Positions 6,604-14,545 of a DNA stretch of 45,045 nucleotides are shown here, in pieces. Origin of the DNA: Cacconaster sp045599325. GTDB lineage: Bacteria > Bacteroidota > Bacteroidia > Bacteroidales > UBA932. Within the stretch, counting starts at the first letter, position 1; the number at the start of each line of letters is the position of its first letter. The position numbers and the translations under genes are program-made. Location: the NCBI GenBank assembly GCA_045599325.1, contig JAZRVT010000051.1, forward strand, positions 1 through 45,045, written 5' to 3'. Below the pieces are notes generated by a model. It had not been told where the DNA came from, did not search any database, and worked only from the letters and a program-made list of their open reading frames with translations.

Positions 6604-8019
6604 ATGAAAAAGATACTGCTGATTCTCACTGCTATGACACAACTGACAGGATGCACCGCCCGGAACCGCGGCGACATCACCTCTTTCCACTATGACCGCC
6701 AGGGGAGCGCGATGGGCTCAGCGCTGAGCTACGACGCGAAACTTATGGATGACGGCACTGTCTGTGTGACTGTCATAAAAGGTATGAAGGACAGTTCCTA
6801 TGTCTGTGGCAGGGAGACGATGGAGGACCTCGCCAGGATCGTTGACACCTACGGCCTTGGCCGGCTGAGGAAGCACTACAAGCCTCTCGGCAAGGTGCTT
6901 GACGGCTCATCCTGGGGATTGTCGGTCACCTACAGCTCCGGTGCGGAGATTGTTTCCGACGGATACGCCAGGACACCGCGCAGGCTCCGGGATGCCGCAG
7001 AGGCTGTGGCGAACTATTTCGAGCAGTGGGCGTCTGTTCCGTCCGCTGACAAGGTTGAATGGTTCTTCTACCGCCACGGCAACGGGATGGTCAAGGATTC
7101 GGGCCGCAGCTATCAGGCTCACCTGGACAGCGGGGGGATTACCGAGATTATCCTCGATGAGTGTTTCCCTTCCGAGAAGACGATAAGGACTGAGGACCGA
7201 AGGGTCTTCACTGACCTTGCCCGTATCATCAAGGAGTACAGGATGTATGAGTACAAGGGATTCTATGAGCCTGATACAGAGGTGACGGACGGCAGCAGCT
7301 GGTCGCTGCAGGCTGATTGGCCTGACGGTACCGGAATCAATGCGCACGGCTATGTGGTCTGGCCGGAGGGCAGCAGGGAGGCTTTCGATGCGGTGGAGAA
7401 ATATTTTGATTTCTGGCGCGGGATTCCTGTACCTGCTTCAAAGACAGTGACTGCCGGGGAGATCGACGCTTTCCTTGAAAAGTGGAGCGCCCCGAAGGGT
7501 GCCCTGACCTCTTTCCGCTATGAGCGCTGTCAGGGCGGCGACTGCGAGGTCTATTATATGACTTCCAATCCGGAATACAATTTTGAGACTGCCTATCGCC
7601 GGACTATGGGCAGCTATGCCGGCTGGAGCTATGTGATTCCTTACGACGGCTTTGCTGAGAAGATTGCCGGGATGGTGGCTGCGGGACGCTTCAGTTCATA
7701 TCCGCAAACTTCTCCGGACCGGGAGGACAAGAACCGTGACCGCTGGCTTGTGGAGGTGGAGTATGACTCCGGCGACAGGATTCAGGTCGTTGAGTATATT
7801 GATGATTCCAGCCTCGCTGAGGCTGAGTCGGTGCGGGCTCTTGTGACGGAGCTGCTCGATGCCAGAATGGAGAGGATAGGGAAGGATATCCGCCCGAACG
7901 AGTATTCCAAGACAACTTACGGCGCCGATGGCAAGCCCCTCAGACGCATCGACTACACCGGTGACGGCATAGTCCGCGGCGGCGAGGACTTCACATCCCC
8001 CGTACCCCTCGACTTCTGA
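6604..8019 (+). CDS. Unrecognised lipoprotein with three related segments
   Basis: I do not recognise this family. The preferred start at 6604 gives a lipoprotein signal peptide, MKKILLILTAMTQLTGC, with the lipobox cysteine at residue 17; the longer frame from 6586 adds MYICLV and runs into the -7 box. The 471-residue protein seems built from three related segments of about 120-150 residues. Segments 1 and 2 share an opening F-x-Y-x-R pattern, an LARI(V/I)xxY helix, a DGSSW motif followed by a strand and G-Y, and an aromatic end (ANYFEQW; EKYFDFW). Segment 3 opens FRYERCQGG but is more diverged, with DRWLVEVEYDSGD in place of the DGSSW strand. No catalytic motif is evident. It is likely anchored to a membrane facing the periplasm or the outside. 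It is transcribed alone between two terminators. Confidence 0.75.
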   Translation: MKKILLILTAMTQLTGCTARNRGDITSFHYDRQGSAMGSALSYDAKLMDDGTVCVTVIKGMKDSSYVCGRETMEDLARIVDTYGLGRLRKHYKPLGKVLDGSSWGLSVTYSSGAEIVSDGYARTPRRLRDAAEAVANYFEQWASVPSADKVEWFFYRHGNGMVKDSGRSYQAHLDSGGITEIILDECFPSEKTIRTEDRRVFTDLARIIKEYRMYEYKGFYEPDTEVTDGSSWSLQADWPDGTGINAHGYVVWPEGSREAFDAVEKYFDFWRGIPVPASKTVTAGEIDAFLEKWSAPKGALTSFRYERCQGGDCEVYYMTSNPEYNFETAYRRTMGSYAGWSYVIPYDGFAEKIAGMVAAGRFSSYPQTSPDREDKNRDRWLVEVEYDSGDRIQVVEYIDDSSLAEAESVRALVTELLDARMERIGKDIRPNEYSKTTYGADGKPLRRIDYTGDGIVRGGEDFTSPVPLDF

Positions 8020-8028
8020 TAATAAAAC

Positions 8029-8056
8029 AAGAGGCTGACCGGAAGGTCAGCCTCTT
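8029..8056. terminator. Bidirectional terminator between convergent genes
   Basis: AAGAGGCTGACC (8029-8040) and GGTCAGCCTCTT (8045-8056) form a perfect 12-bp stem with a GGAA loop. An A-rich run on the left gives a T-tract for minus-strand transcripts. It lies between the lipoprotein gene and the minus-strand gene ending at 8080. Confidence 0.8.
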
Positions 8057-8079
8057 GCATCTTGCCCGAACGGCGAAGT

Positions 8080-8352
8080 TTACTTCGCCAGTTCGCTGAG
8101 TTTCTCGCAGAGAGCGTCGAGGCTCTCGAGGAGCTCAGTTCCGATACCGTTATAATAGGTTTTCAGTTTGACATCTTTTGCAGGATGGTTGACCTTCGCA
8201 AAGAGAGAGTCTGCCAGGTCGCTGGCTTCGTTGATAAGCACCTCCACCTGTGAGAGGTCCTTTTCAGGGTGCAACATAGCGAAGAGGAGGCAGTCTTCGA
8301 CGAAATCGCCGACGAGGAATTCAATATCCTTCTTGATAACGCGTAAATTCAT
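8080..8352 (-). CDS. Small conserved-looking hypothetical protein, helical
   Basis: This is a 90-residue protein, MNLRVIKKDIEFLVGDFVED onward, with no signal peptide or membrane segment. It is predicted by eye to be mostly helical and acidic (EDCLLFAMLHPEKD, EVLINEASDLADSLFAKVN, GIGTELLESLDALCEKLSELAK). I cannot name a function. It has its own -7 box (TATCTTTG at 8375-8382, minus strand), and the base use fits the core genes nearby, so it is probably real and possibly conserved in related Bacteroidales. It lies 38 bases downstream of the epimerase gene on the same strand. Confidence 0.75.
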   Translation of the reverse strand: MNLRVIKKDIEFLVGDFVEDCLLFAMLHPEKDLSQVEVLINEASDLADSLFAKVNHPAKDVKLKTYYNGIGTELLESLDALCEKLSELAK

Positions 8353-8374
8353 ATCCTTTGTTTTTTATGCGGTG

Positions 8375-8382
8375 CAAAGATA
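8375..8382 (-). promoter_or_regulatory. -7 element for the 8080-8352 gene
   Basis: Read on the minus strand this is TATCTTTG, 22 bases upstream of the ATG at 8352. A TTTG at 8394-8397 (minus) is too close for a normal -33 box, so only the -7 element is supported. Confidence 0.5.
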
Positions 8383-8390
8383 GTCAAATT

Positions 8391-9563
8391 TTACAAACTG
8401 ATGATTCCTTTCTTCTTTGAGAGTCCGAGGCCAGGCTTGTCATCCAGAGTGATGCGGCCGTCAACGAGCTTCATTCCGTCGAAGCAGTCATTGCCGAGGA
8501 GGTAGTTGCCGTCGAGGTCGGCCCATATGACCTTAGGTGAGATCTGAGCGGCAGCGGAGATTGCCACTGAGGTTTCAGTCATACATCCCACCATCAGCTT
8601 CATATGGTTCTGCTCTGCCATAGTGATCATCTGTCTTGCCTCCCAGAGGCCCGTGCACTTCATCAGCTTGATGTTGATGCCGTGGAAAGCGCCCTTGAGC
8701 TTAGGGATGTCGGTCAGGCGCTGGCAGGATTCGTCAGCTATCACAGGGAGCGGGCTGCGCTCTGTGATCCAGGCGATCTCGTCGAGGTTGTACTTGCTCA
8801 TAGGCTGCTCGATCATCTCCACGCCCTTCTCCTTGAGCCAGTGGATCATATCGAGAGCGTAGTACTTGTCGGTCCATCCCTGGTTGGCGTCGATGACGAT
8901 CGGGCGGCTGTCGCGTGCGCGGATGAGGTTGATCATACGCTTGTCCTCAGCTTCTGTCATACCGAGCTTCACCTTGATGAGCTTGTTCCAGGAAGCTTCC
9001 TCGATCTTGGTGTTGACCATTTCGTCAGAAGCGTCGTAACCGATGGTGTAGCAGGTGTAAGGGGCATCCTTCGGGTTGAATCCCCAGATCTTCCACCAAG
9101 GCTGGCCGAAGATGTTGCCCACGAGGTCGTGGAGCGCGATGTCGATGGAGGCCTTCGCAGCTGTGTTGTTGGTGGTCAGCTTGTCCACGGCCTTCATTAT
9201 GTCTTCAATCTGGAACGGATTGTCGAACTTAGGGAGCACGCTGTCGATGACCTTCTTGTAGAACTCGTGGCAGGAAGCCGCGGTCTCGCCGAGGTATGGA
9301 GGCATAGCGGCCTCGCCGTACCCGCTGTAGCCGTCCCAGGTGAGCTTGGTGATGACGATAGGGGTTGTGGTGCGCGATGAACCTGAGATTGTGAAGGTGA
9401 ACTTCATAATGCCTGTGAAGTCCTCCCAGTCGAGTTCAAGTTTCTTGCTGCCTGATTTCTTTGCGGCGCCTGCGCTCTTTGCGAAGAGGTCTGACGGGTG
9501 CCAGAGTGCAGCTCCTGCTGTCAGCAGGCCTGCGGTCTTGAGGAATTGTCTGCGGTCGCTCAT
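8391..9563 (-). CDS. Dipeptide epimerase (enolase superfamily)
   Basis: The protein belongs to the mandelate racemase/muconate lactonizing branch of the enolase superfamily and probably interconverts stereoisomers of L-Ala-D/L-Glu-type dipeptides from cell-wall turnover. Visible landmarks in 390 residues are the KxK catalytic pair (K197-V-K199 in IKVKLG), metal ligands D225 (VIDANQGW), E252 (MIEQP) and D277 (VIADES), the second catalytic lysine K299 (INIKLMKCTG) and the DxD motif D349-D351 (ADLDGNY) usual in dipeptide epimerases. The N-terminus, SDRRQFLKTAGLLTAGAALW, looks like a twin-arginine export signal, so the enzyme may act in the periplasm. It lies 15 bases after the NlpC/P60 gene. Such a pair is known in Bacteroides, where the peptidase supplies dipeptides to the epimerase. 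Substrate range is inferred. Confidence 0.9.
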   Translation of the reverse strand: MSDRRQFLKTAGLLTAGAALWHPSDLFAKSAGAAKKSGSKKLELDWEDFTGIMKFTFTISGSSRTTTPIVITKLTWDGYSGYGEAAMPPYLGETAASCHEFYKKVIDSVLPKFDNPFQIEDIMKAVDKLTTNNTAAKASIDIALHDLVGNIFGQPWWKIWGFNPKDAPYTCYTIGYDASDEMVNTKIEEASWNKLIKVKLGMTEAEDKRMINLIRARDSRPIVIDANQGWTDKYYALDMIHWLKEKGVEMIEQPMSKYNLDEIAWITERSPLPVIADESCQRLTDIPKLKGAFHGINIKLMKCTGLWEARQMITMAEQNHMKLMVGCMTETSVAISAAAQISPKVIWADLDGNYLLGNDCFDGMKLVDGRITLDDKPGLGLSKKKGIISL

Positions 9564-9578
9564 ATTATGATTGTTTTG

Positions 9579-10622
9579 TTATTTTACGAAATAGTCCGGA
9601 CTCTGCGCTACTGAGACAACGCCCTTGCCGCAGTCCTGGTTGCCGATGATGCGTGCTGCGCGGATGATCTTGCGGCTGTAGTAGTCAGGAGCGTTCTCGT
9701 CAGCCACATTGTTGATGCGTACAGCGCCTGCGCAGTGGATGATCATTCCGTCGCCCATATAGATGCCGACGTGTGTGATCCTTTCCGGCCTCTCTTCGGT
9801 GGCTTCGCGGCCGAAGAATACGAGGTCTGCCGGCTGGAGGTTGTCATAGCCCTGGCTGACATCGACCGGCTCGCCGGTCTTGTACTGTTGTGAGGCGTTG
9901 CGGAGGGTGAGGTAGCCGTTGAGGTAGTAGACTGTCTTGGAGAAGCCGCTGCAGTCCATTCCCTTGATGGACGTTCCGGCCCAGAGGTAAGGGATTCCGA
10001 CGAACTTCTTCGCTGTTTCGAGGATTGCGGCGCGTGCTGCGTCGATCTGCGCCTGTGATGCGTCAGCAGGGACAACCGCTGTCCTGCTGCCTGCCCAGGT
10101 CTCGAAGTCCTCCACGTCTGCGGAAGGTACGAATGCGGTCTTTCCGGAAGGAAGGATGACCTCGGTGAACTTGCCGGTTGTGCCCTTGTACTGGGCGATG
10201 CATCCCCAGACACCGTCACAGACGTGCTGTGATTCCTCCTTCGGTTCTTCGAGGAAGAAGGTGTAGTAGCTTGTCACGATGACTCTCTTCGACCCCTTCC
10301 AGGCATCCAGCTCTTCCGGAGTCACAACTTTCACTGCTATGTCGTTGACCCAGGCCTTGTAGCCGTCCGGGGTCTCGACGTTGACCCAGTAGTCGTCTTC
10401 GGGTGCATAGTGGAATTTCAGAGGGGTCCCCATCAGTGCCTGTGTGCCGAGTTCGGCGGCATAGTCGGGATCTTCGCGCATATTGATGACTGAGAGAGTG
10501 GCCAGCGCTACCTGGTTGAGTTCCTTGTATTCGGGTTCGGTGCTTTCGGACCCGCCTTTTTCAGGGCTGTTGCAGCTGAAGGCGACCATTGCGCACATCG
10601 CCAGTGCCAGAAGTCTTTTCAT
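9579..10622 (-). CDS. NlpC/P60 (C40) peptidoglycan endopeptidase, lipoprotein
   Basis: This 347-residue lipoprotein has a signal peptide ending VAFSC (Cys17). An SH3b-like region covers about residues 38-100 (VALATLSVINMREDPDYAAE, DDYWVNVETPDGYKAWV), with probably a second one to about residue 170. A C-terminal NlpC/P60 domain carries Cys224 (GMDCSGF), His284 (THVGIYMG) and His296 (MIIHCAG). This layout matches gamma-D-glutamyl-L-diamino-acid endopeptidases, which cut stem peptides after D-Glu and free L-Ala-gamma-D-Glu, the substrate type of the epimerase encoded next. I chose the ATG at 10622 rather than 10655 because it opens the signal peptide and the earlier start lies very close to the transcript start. 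A good promoter lies at 10660-10690. Confidence 0.92.
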   Translation of the reverse strand: MKRLLALAMCAMVAFSCNSPEKGGSESTEPEYKELNQVALATLSVINMREDPDYAAELGTQALMGTPLKFHYAPEDDYWVNVETPDGYKAWVNDIAVKVVTPEELDAWKGSKRVIVTSYYTFFLEEPKEESQHVCDGVWGCIAQYKGTTGKFTEVILPSGKTAFVPSADVEDFETWAGSRTAVVPADASQAQIDAARAAILETAKKFVGIPYLWAGTSIKGMDCSGFSKTVYYLNGYLTLRNASQQYKTGEPVDVSQGYDNLQPADLVFFGREATEERPERITHVGIYMGDGMIIHCAGAVRINNVADENAPDYYSRKIIRAARIIGNQDCGKGVVSVAQSPDYFVK

Positions 10623-10659
10623 AGGTTTGGAGTTAGAGTTGTATTTAGTGTTCAACTAA

Positions 10660-10690
10660 CAAATATAACGAATTTATTACCTTTGTGCAA
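10660..10690 (-). promoter_or_regulatory. Promoter of the NlpC/P60-epimerase operon (TTG-N20-TATATTTG)
   Basis: On the minus strand, TTG (10688-10690) is followed after 20 bases by TATATTTG (10660-10667). It overlaps the divergent -7 box at 10678-10685, so the two promoters may compete. Confidence 0.7.
10678..10685 (+). promoter_or_regulatory. -7 element for the radical SAM gene
   Basis: TACCTTTG lies about 20 bases before the ATG at 10706. The possible GTG start at 10685 would overlap this box, which favours the ATG. Confidence 0.5.
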
Positions 10691-10705
10691 GAAAATCGGG
10701 CTGCG

Positions 10706-11650
10706 ATGACACAATCGGGACGCTATAATTCTTTTGCCGGCTATTTCAAGGAGAGGTACGGCTGCAGGCTTCAGAAACTTGTGGTCGACGCCGGTTTCAC
10801 CTGCCCCAACCGTGACGGTTCGCTCGCCCGCGGAGGCTGCACCTTCTGCGACAACAATGCCTTCCATCCCAACTACAGCACCCCGGACAAGAGCGTGACG
10901 CAGCAGCTGGCAGAAGGGATGGAGTTCCACAAGGTGCGCTATGCCCGCGCTTCGAAGTATCTTGCGTATTTCCAGCCCTATACAAATACCTATGCACCTG
11001 TATCCCGCCTGCGCGGGCTGTATGAGGAGGCGCTTGCATTCCCTGATGTCGTCGGCCTGGCGATAGGCACCCGCCCGGACTGCCTCGGCGCTGACGTGCT
11101 GGACTGTCTCGCAGAGATCCGCAGCCGCGGCAAGGTGGTGTTCCTTGAGATCGGCATCGAGTCGTGCTATGACTCCACCCTTGACCACATCAACCGCCGC
11201 CATTCCTTCGCCCAGGCTGTGGAAGCGGTGAACGAGGCCTCTGCAAGGGGTCTTCTGACTGGCGGCCATTTCATCTTCGGCCTGCCCGGAGAGACGCGTG
11301 AGATGATGATGGAGGCTGCGGAGAGGATAAACGCCCTGCCGCTGGACAGCGTGAAGTTCCACCAGCTGCAGTTCATACGCGGGACCCGTATGGAGCAGGA
11401 GTTCGCAGAGCACCCTGAACGCTTCGTGACCTGGAACCTCGACGGCTATATTGACTTCTTCATCGACTTCCTGACAAGGCTGCGCCCCGACCTCCGTATC
11501 GAGCGCTTCGCCGGCGAGGTCCCGCCGCGTTTTGTCTCGTCCACCCCGTGGGGGCTCGTGCGCTACGCTGAGATGGTCCAGATGCTTGAGCGCAGGCTGG
11601 AGGAGAGAGACGAGAGGCAGGGCTCACGATATGCGCCCGCGCACGCATAA
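10706..11650 (+). CDS. Radical SAM protein, TIGR01212 (YhcC/YtqA) type
   Basis: The 314-residue protein has the cluster motif C33-x11-C45-x2-C48 in CPNRDG...RGGCTFC, the form typical of the YhcC/YtqA group, rather than the usual CxxxCxxC. Other family blocks follow: YFQPYTNTYAP, VVGLAIGTRPDCL, EIGIESCYDSTL, GLLTGGHFIFGLPGE and VKFHQLQFIRGTRM. These enzymes bind a 4Fe-4S cluster and S-adenosylmethionine in the cytoplasm. I recall Bacillus YtqA being linked to tRNA wobble-uridine modification, but I cannot confirm that this protein does the same. The ATG at 10706 is preferred over GTG at 10685. No hairpin terminator separates it from guaB, so read-through is possible. Confidence 0.9.
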   Translation: MTQSGRYNSFAGYFKERYGCRLQKLVVDAGFTCPNRDGSLARGGCTFCDNNAFHPNYSTPDKSVTQQLAEGMEFHKVRYARASKYLAYFQPYTNTYAPVSRLRGLYEEALAFPDVVGLAIGTRPDCLGADVLDCLAEIRSRGKVVFLEIGIESCYDSTLDHINRRHSFAQAVEAVNEASARGLLTGGHFIFGLPGETREMMMEAAERINALPLDSVKFHQLQFIRGTRMEQEFAEHPERFVTWNLDGYIDFFIDFLTRLRPDLRIERFAGEVPPRFVSSTPWGLVRYAEMVQMLERRLEERDERQGSRYAPAHA

Positions 11651-11676
11651 ACAGAATCTTTTTGCGGATTTTTTCA

Positions 11677-11684
11677 TACATTTG
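11677..11684 (+). promoter_or_regulatory. guaB -7 promoter element
   Basis: TACATTTG fits TAnnTTTG and lies 24 bases before the guaB ATG. No -33 box at normal spacing was seen. Confidence 0.5.
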
Positions 11685-11708
11685 CAGATTATATCTAATT
11701 TGCGATAA

Positions 11709-13172
11709 ATGGAATCCGACAAAATTGTTATGGAAGGTCTGACATACGACGACGTACTGCTCATTCCCGCCCGTTCTGAAGTTCTCCCGAGAGAGGTTGA
11801 CATCAAAACCTGGTTCACCCGCGACATTCCGCTCCACGTGCCTATCGTCTCCGCGGCGATGGACACTGTGACCGACGCAAACCTGGCCATCGCCATCGCC
11901 CGCGCCGGCGGTATCGGAGTGATCCACAAGAATATGCCTATCCATATGCAGATGGATCAGGTGCGCAAGGTCAAGCGTGCTGAAAACGGAATGATCTATG
12001 ACCCAGTGACAATCTCTGTCGAAAGCAATGTGGGCGGCGCACTCCGTCTGATGGCGGAGAACCATATCGGCGGCATTCCTGTTGTTGACGCCGGCAACCG
12101 TCTCATCGGCATCGTCACCAACCGTGACCTCCGCTTCCAGGACAACCTCTCGACCCCGATCAAGGATGTGATGACCTCAGAGAACCTCATCACCGTAGGT
12201 CCTAAGACCACAATCCCTGAAGCGACCGAGGTGCTCCGCAAGAACCGCATCGAGAAGCTCCCTGTCGTGGATTCCGACAACCGTCTCGTCGGCCTCATCA
12301 CTTATCGCGACATCTCCAAGATCAAGAACAACCCTATCGCCAGCAAGGACGACCGCGGCAGGCTTCTCGCGGCAGCGGCAGTGGGCATCAACTCCCACAG
12401 CTGCGAGGATGTGGAGAAACTTGTCAGCGCAGGTGTGGACGCAGTGGTGCTCGACACAGCCCACGGCCACTCTGTCGGCGTTCTCAATACAATCAGGAAA
12501 ATCCGCGCTGCATTCCCTGACCTTCAGATCGTGGCAGGCAACATCGCCACAGCGGAGGCGGCGCTCGCTCTCAAGGAGTGCGGAGTCGATGCTGTCAAGG
12601 TCGGCATCGGTCCGGGCTCGATCTGCACCACCCGCATCATCGCCGGCATCGGCGTACCTCAGCTCACGGCAGTGATGAACACCAGCAACGCCCTCAAGGG
12701 CTCAGGCATCCCTGTGATCGCTGACGGCGGTATCCGCTACTCTGGCGATATCGTGAAAGCCCTCGCTGCAGGCGCCGGTACAATTATGGCTGGCTCGCTC
12801 TTTGCAGGCGTCGAGGAAGCTCCGGGCGAAGCCATCATCCTCAATGGACGAAAGTTCAAGTCCTATCGCGGAATGGGTTCGCTGGAAGCAATGCAGAAAG
12901 GTTCAAAGGACCGCTATTTCCAGGATATGGAGGAGGACATCAAGAAGCTCGTGCCGGAAGGCATCGTAGCCCAGGTGCCTTACAAGGGCGCTCTCGCCGA
13001 GGTGATCTACCAGCTCATCGGCGGCCTCCGCGCAGGAATGGGATACTGCGGCGCGAAGAACCTTGAAGCGCTTCGTGAAGCCAAGTTCGTGAAGATCACC
13101 GCTGCCGGTATGGCCGAGAGCCATCCGCACGACGTGACCATCACCCGCGAGGCTCCGAACTATTCAAGATAA
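11709..13172 (+). CDS. guaB: Inosine-5'-monophosphate dehydrogenase
   Basis: IMPDH oxidises IMP to XMP with NAD, the first committed step of guanine nucleotide synthesis. The 487-residue length is normal. The N-terminal barrel part (GLTYDDVLLIPARSEVLP) leads into two CBS modules (about 95-205; NVGGALRLMAENHIGGIPVV and PEATEVLRKNRIEKLPVVD), then the rest of the TIM barrel with the active-site loop VGIGPGSICTTRIIAG (Cys306), the phosphate site ADGGIRYSGD and the flap KSYRGMGSLEAM. It begins 24 bases after a -7 box and is followed after 11 bases by the SurA-like gene, so guaB probably heads an operon with the two envelope genes. Confidence 0.97.
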   Translation: MESDKIVMEGLTYDDVLLIPARSEVLPREVDIKTWFTRDIPLHVPIVSAAMDTVTDANLAIAIARAGGIGVIHKNMPIHMQMDQVRKVKRAENGMIYDPVTISVESNVGGALRLMAENHIGGIPVVDAGNRLIGIVTNRDLRFQDNLSTPIKDVMTSENLITVGPKTTIPEATEVLRKNRIEKLPVVDSDNRLVGLITYRDISKIKNNPIASKDDRGRLLAAAAVGINSHSCEDVEKLVSAGVDAVVLDTAHGHSVGVLNTIRKIRAAFPDLQIVAGNIATAEAALALKECGVDAVKVGIGPGSICTTRIIAGIGVPQLTAVMNTSNALKGSGIPVIADGGIRYSGDIVKALAAGAGTIMAGSLFAGVEEAPGEAIILNGRKFKSYRGMGSLEAMQKGSKDRYFQDMEEDIKKLVPEGIVAQVPYKGALAEVIYQLIGGLRAGMGYCGAKNLEALREAKFVKITAAGMAESHPHDVTITREAPNYSR

Positions 13173-13183
13173 AATGATTTGAA

Positions 13184-14542
13184 ATGAAGAAACTTTTCTC
13201 TTTTGCCGCTGCGGCCCTCATCGTATGTAACGCTGCGATGGCCCAGAAGTACGACGGCGGTCTGGTGGACAGAACCGTGGCCCTTGTGGGCAACGATGTC
13301 GTGATGCTCTCAGACATAGAGGCCGAGGCACAGATGATGCGCCTCCGCGGCCTTGCTGTCGACCGTGCAGCACGCTGCGAGATTTTCGAAGACAATCTCA
13401 CCGCGAAGCTCTTCCTCACCCAGGCCAAGCTCGACTCCCTGACTGTCAATGAAACCCAGGTTGAGGCAGCGCTTGACCAGCGGCTCAACGAGGTGATGAC
13501 ACAGCTCGGCGGCGAAGCGGCGACTGAGGATTATTTCGGCAAGCCTCTTTACAAACTCCGCGAGGAGTGGCGTTCCACACTCAGCGACCAGTCCCTCATC
13601 CAGCAGATGACGGGCAATGTCCAGCAGGATATCCCGCATCTTACCCCGAGGGATATCCGTCAGTTTGTGGCTGACACCCCTGAGGAGGACCTTCCGATGG
13701 TAAGCACCCGCTACCGCATCCGCCAGATCGGCCTCTATCCTGACAAGGAGGCGGCCAATCTTGCAGTCAAGGAAAAACTCATCGGTCTGCGTGAAAGGGT
13801 CCTCAACGGCGAGAAGTTCTCAACGCTTGCCCGTCTCTATTCCGAGGACCCGGGCAGCGTCAACAAAGGCGGCGAACTCGGAATGGCTTCGAAAGCAATC
13901 TTCTGGCCGGTGTTCTCAGATGCTGCGATGTCCCTCAAGGAGGGACAGGTGTCGCAGGTGGTCGAGACTCCTGACGGGTTCCACATCATCCAGCTCATCG
14001 CACGTGACGGCGATATGTTCAACGCCCGCCACATCCTCATAAAACCTCAGTATACAAGCGAAGACCGTAACAGGGCCTTCAGCAAGCTCGACAGTATCCG
14101 CCACCAGATCCAGGTGGACAGCCTCACTTTCGAGGATGCTGCACGGAGATTCTCAGAAGAGCGTCTCAGCGCAACCAGCGGCGGCCTGATGGCTGACGAA
14201 TACACCGGCTCCTCATATTTCGAGAAGGACCAGCTCAAGCCGGCCGATTACAACCGCCTCCGTTCGATGCAGGAGGGTGACATCTCCGAACCGTTCGAAT
14301 CTCTTGACAATGAGGGCCGCGACGGCAACACCATCTACAAGATTCTCTATCTTGAGAAGGTGATTCCTTCCCACACAGCCAATTTCAAGGAGGACTTCTC
14401 AATCCTTCTGGACGCAGCGGACGCAAAGAATGCAGCAGAGGCTGTTGACAAGTTCATCAAGGAGAAGCAGAAGAGCACCTATATAGTAATAGACCCTCTC
14501 TTCAAGGAGTGTGACTTCAAGAACGACGGCTGGATCAAATAG
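13184..14542 (+). CDS. SurA-like periplasmic chaperone / parvulin peptidyl-prolyl isomerase
   Basis: This 452-residue protein has a signal peptide (FAAAALIVCNAAMA, then Q), a SurA N-terminal region (VDRTVALVGNDVVMLSDIEA, about 28-170) and two parvulin-like segments. The first, about 170-285, includes FSTLARLYSEDPGSVNKGGE, LGMA and VVETPDGFHIIQLI. The second, from about 285, includes FNARHILIKP, FEDAARRFSEE and GGLMADEYTG. SurA proteins escort outer-membrane proteins across the periplasm. The next gene encodes an OstA-like envelope protein only 3 bases downstream, suggesting translational coupling. Several similar PpiC/SurA proteins can occur per Bacteroidota genome, so I leave the gene symbol open. 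Confidence 0.9.
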   Translation: MKKLFSFAAAALIVCNAAMAQKYDGGLVDRTVALVGNDVVMLSDIEAEAQMMRLRGLAVDRAARCEIFEDNLTAKLFLTQAKLDSLTVNETQVEAALDQRLNEVMTQLGGEAATEDYFGKPLYKLREEWRSTLSDQSLIQQMTGNVQQDIPHLTPRDIRQFVADTPEEDLPMVSTRYRIRQIGLYPDKEAANLAVKEKLIGLRERVLNGEKFSTLARLYSEDPGSVNKGGELGMASKAIFWPVFSDAAMSLKEGQVSQVVETPDGFHIIQLIARDGDMFNARHILIKPQYTSEDRNRAFSKLDSIRHQIQVDSLTFEDAARRFSEERLSATSGGLMADEYTGSSYFEKDQLKPADYNRLRSMQEGDISEPFESLDNEGRDGNTIYKILYLEKVIPSHTANFKEDFSILLDAADAKNAAEAVDKFIKEKQKSTYIVIDPLFKECDFKNDGWIK

Positions 14543-14545
14543 GCT

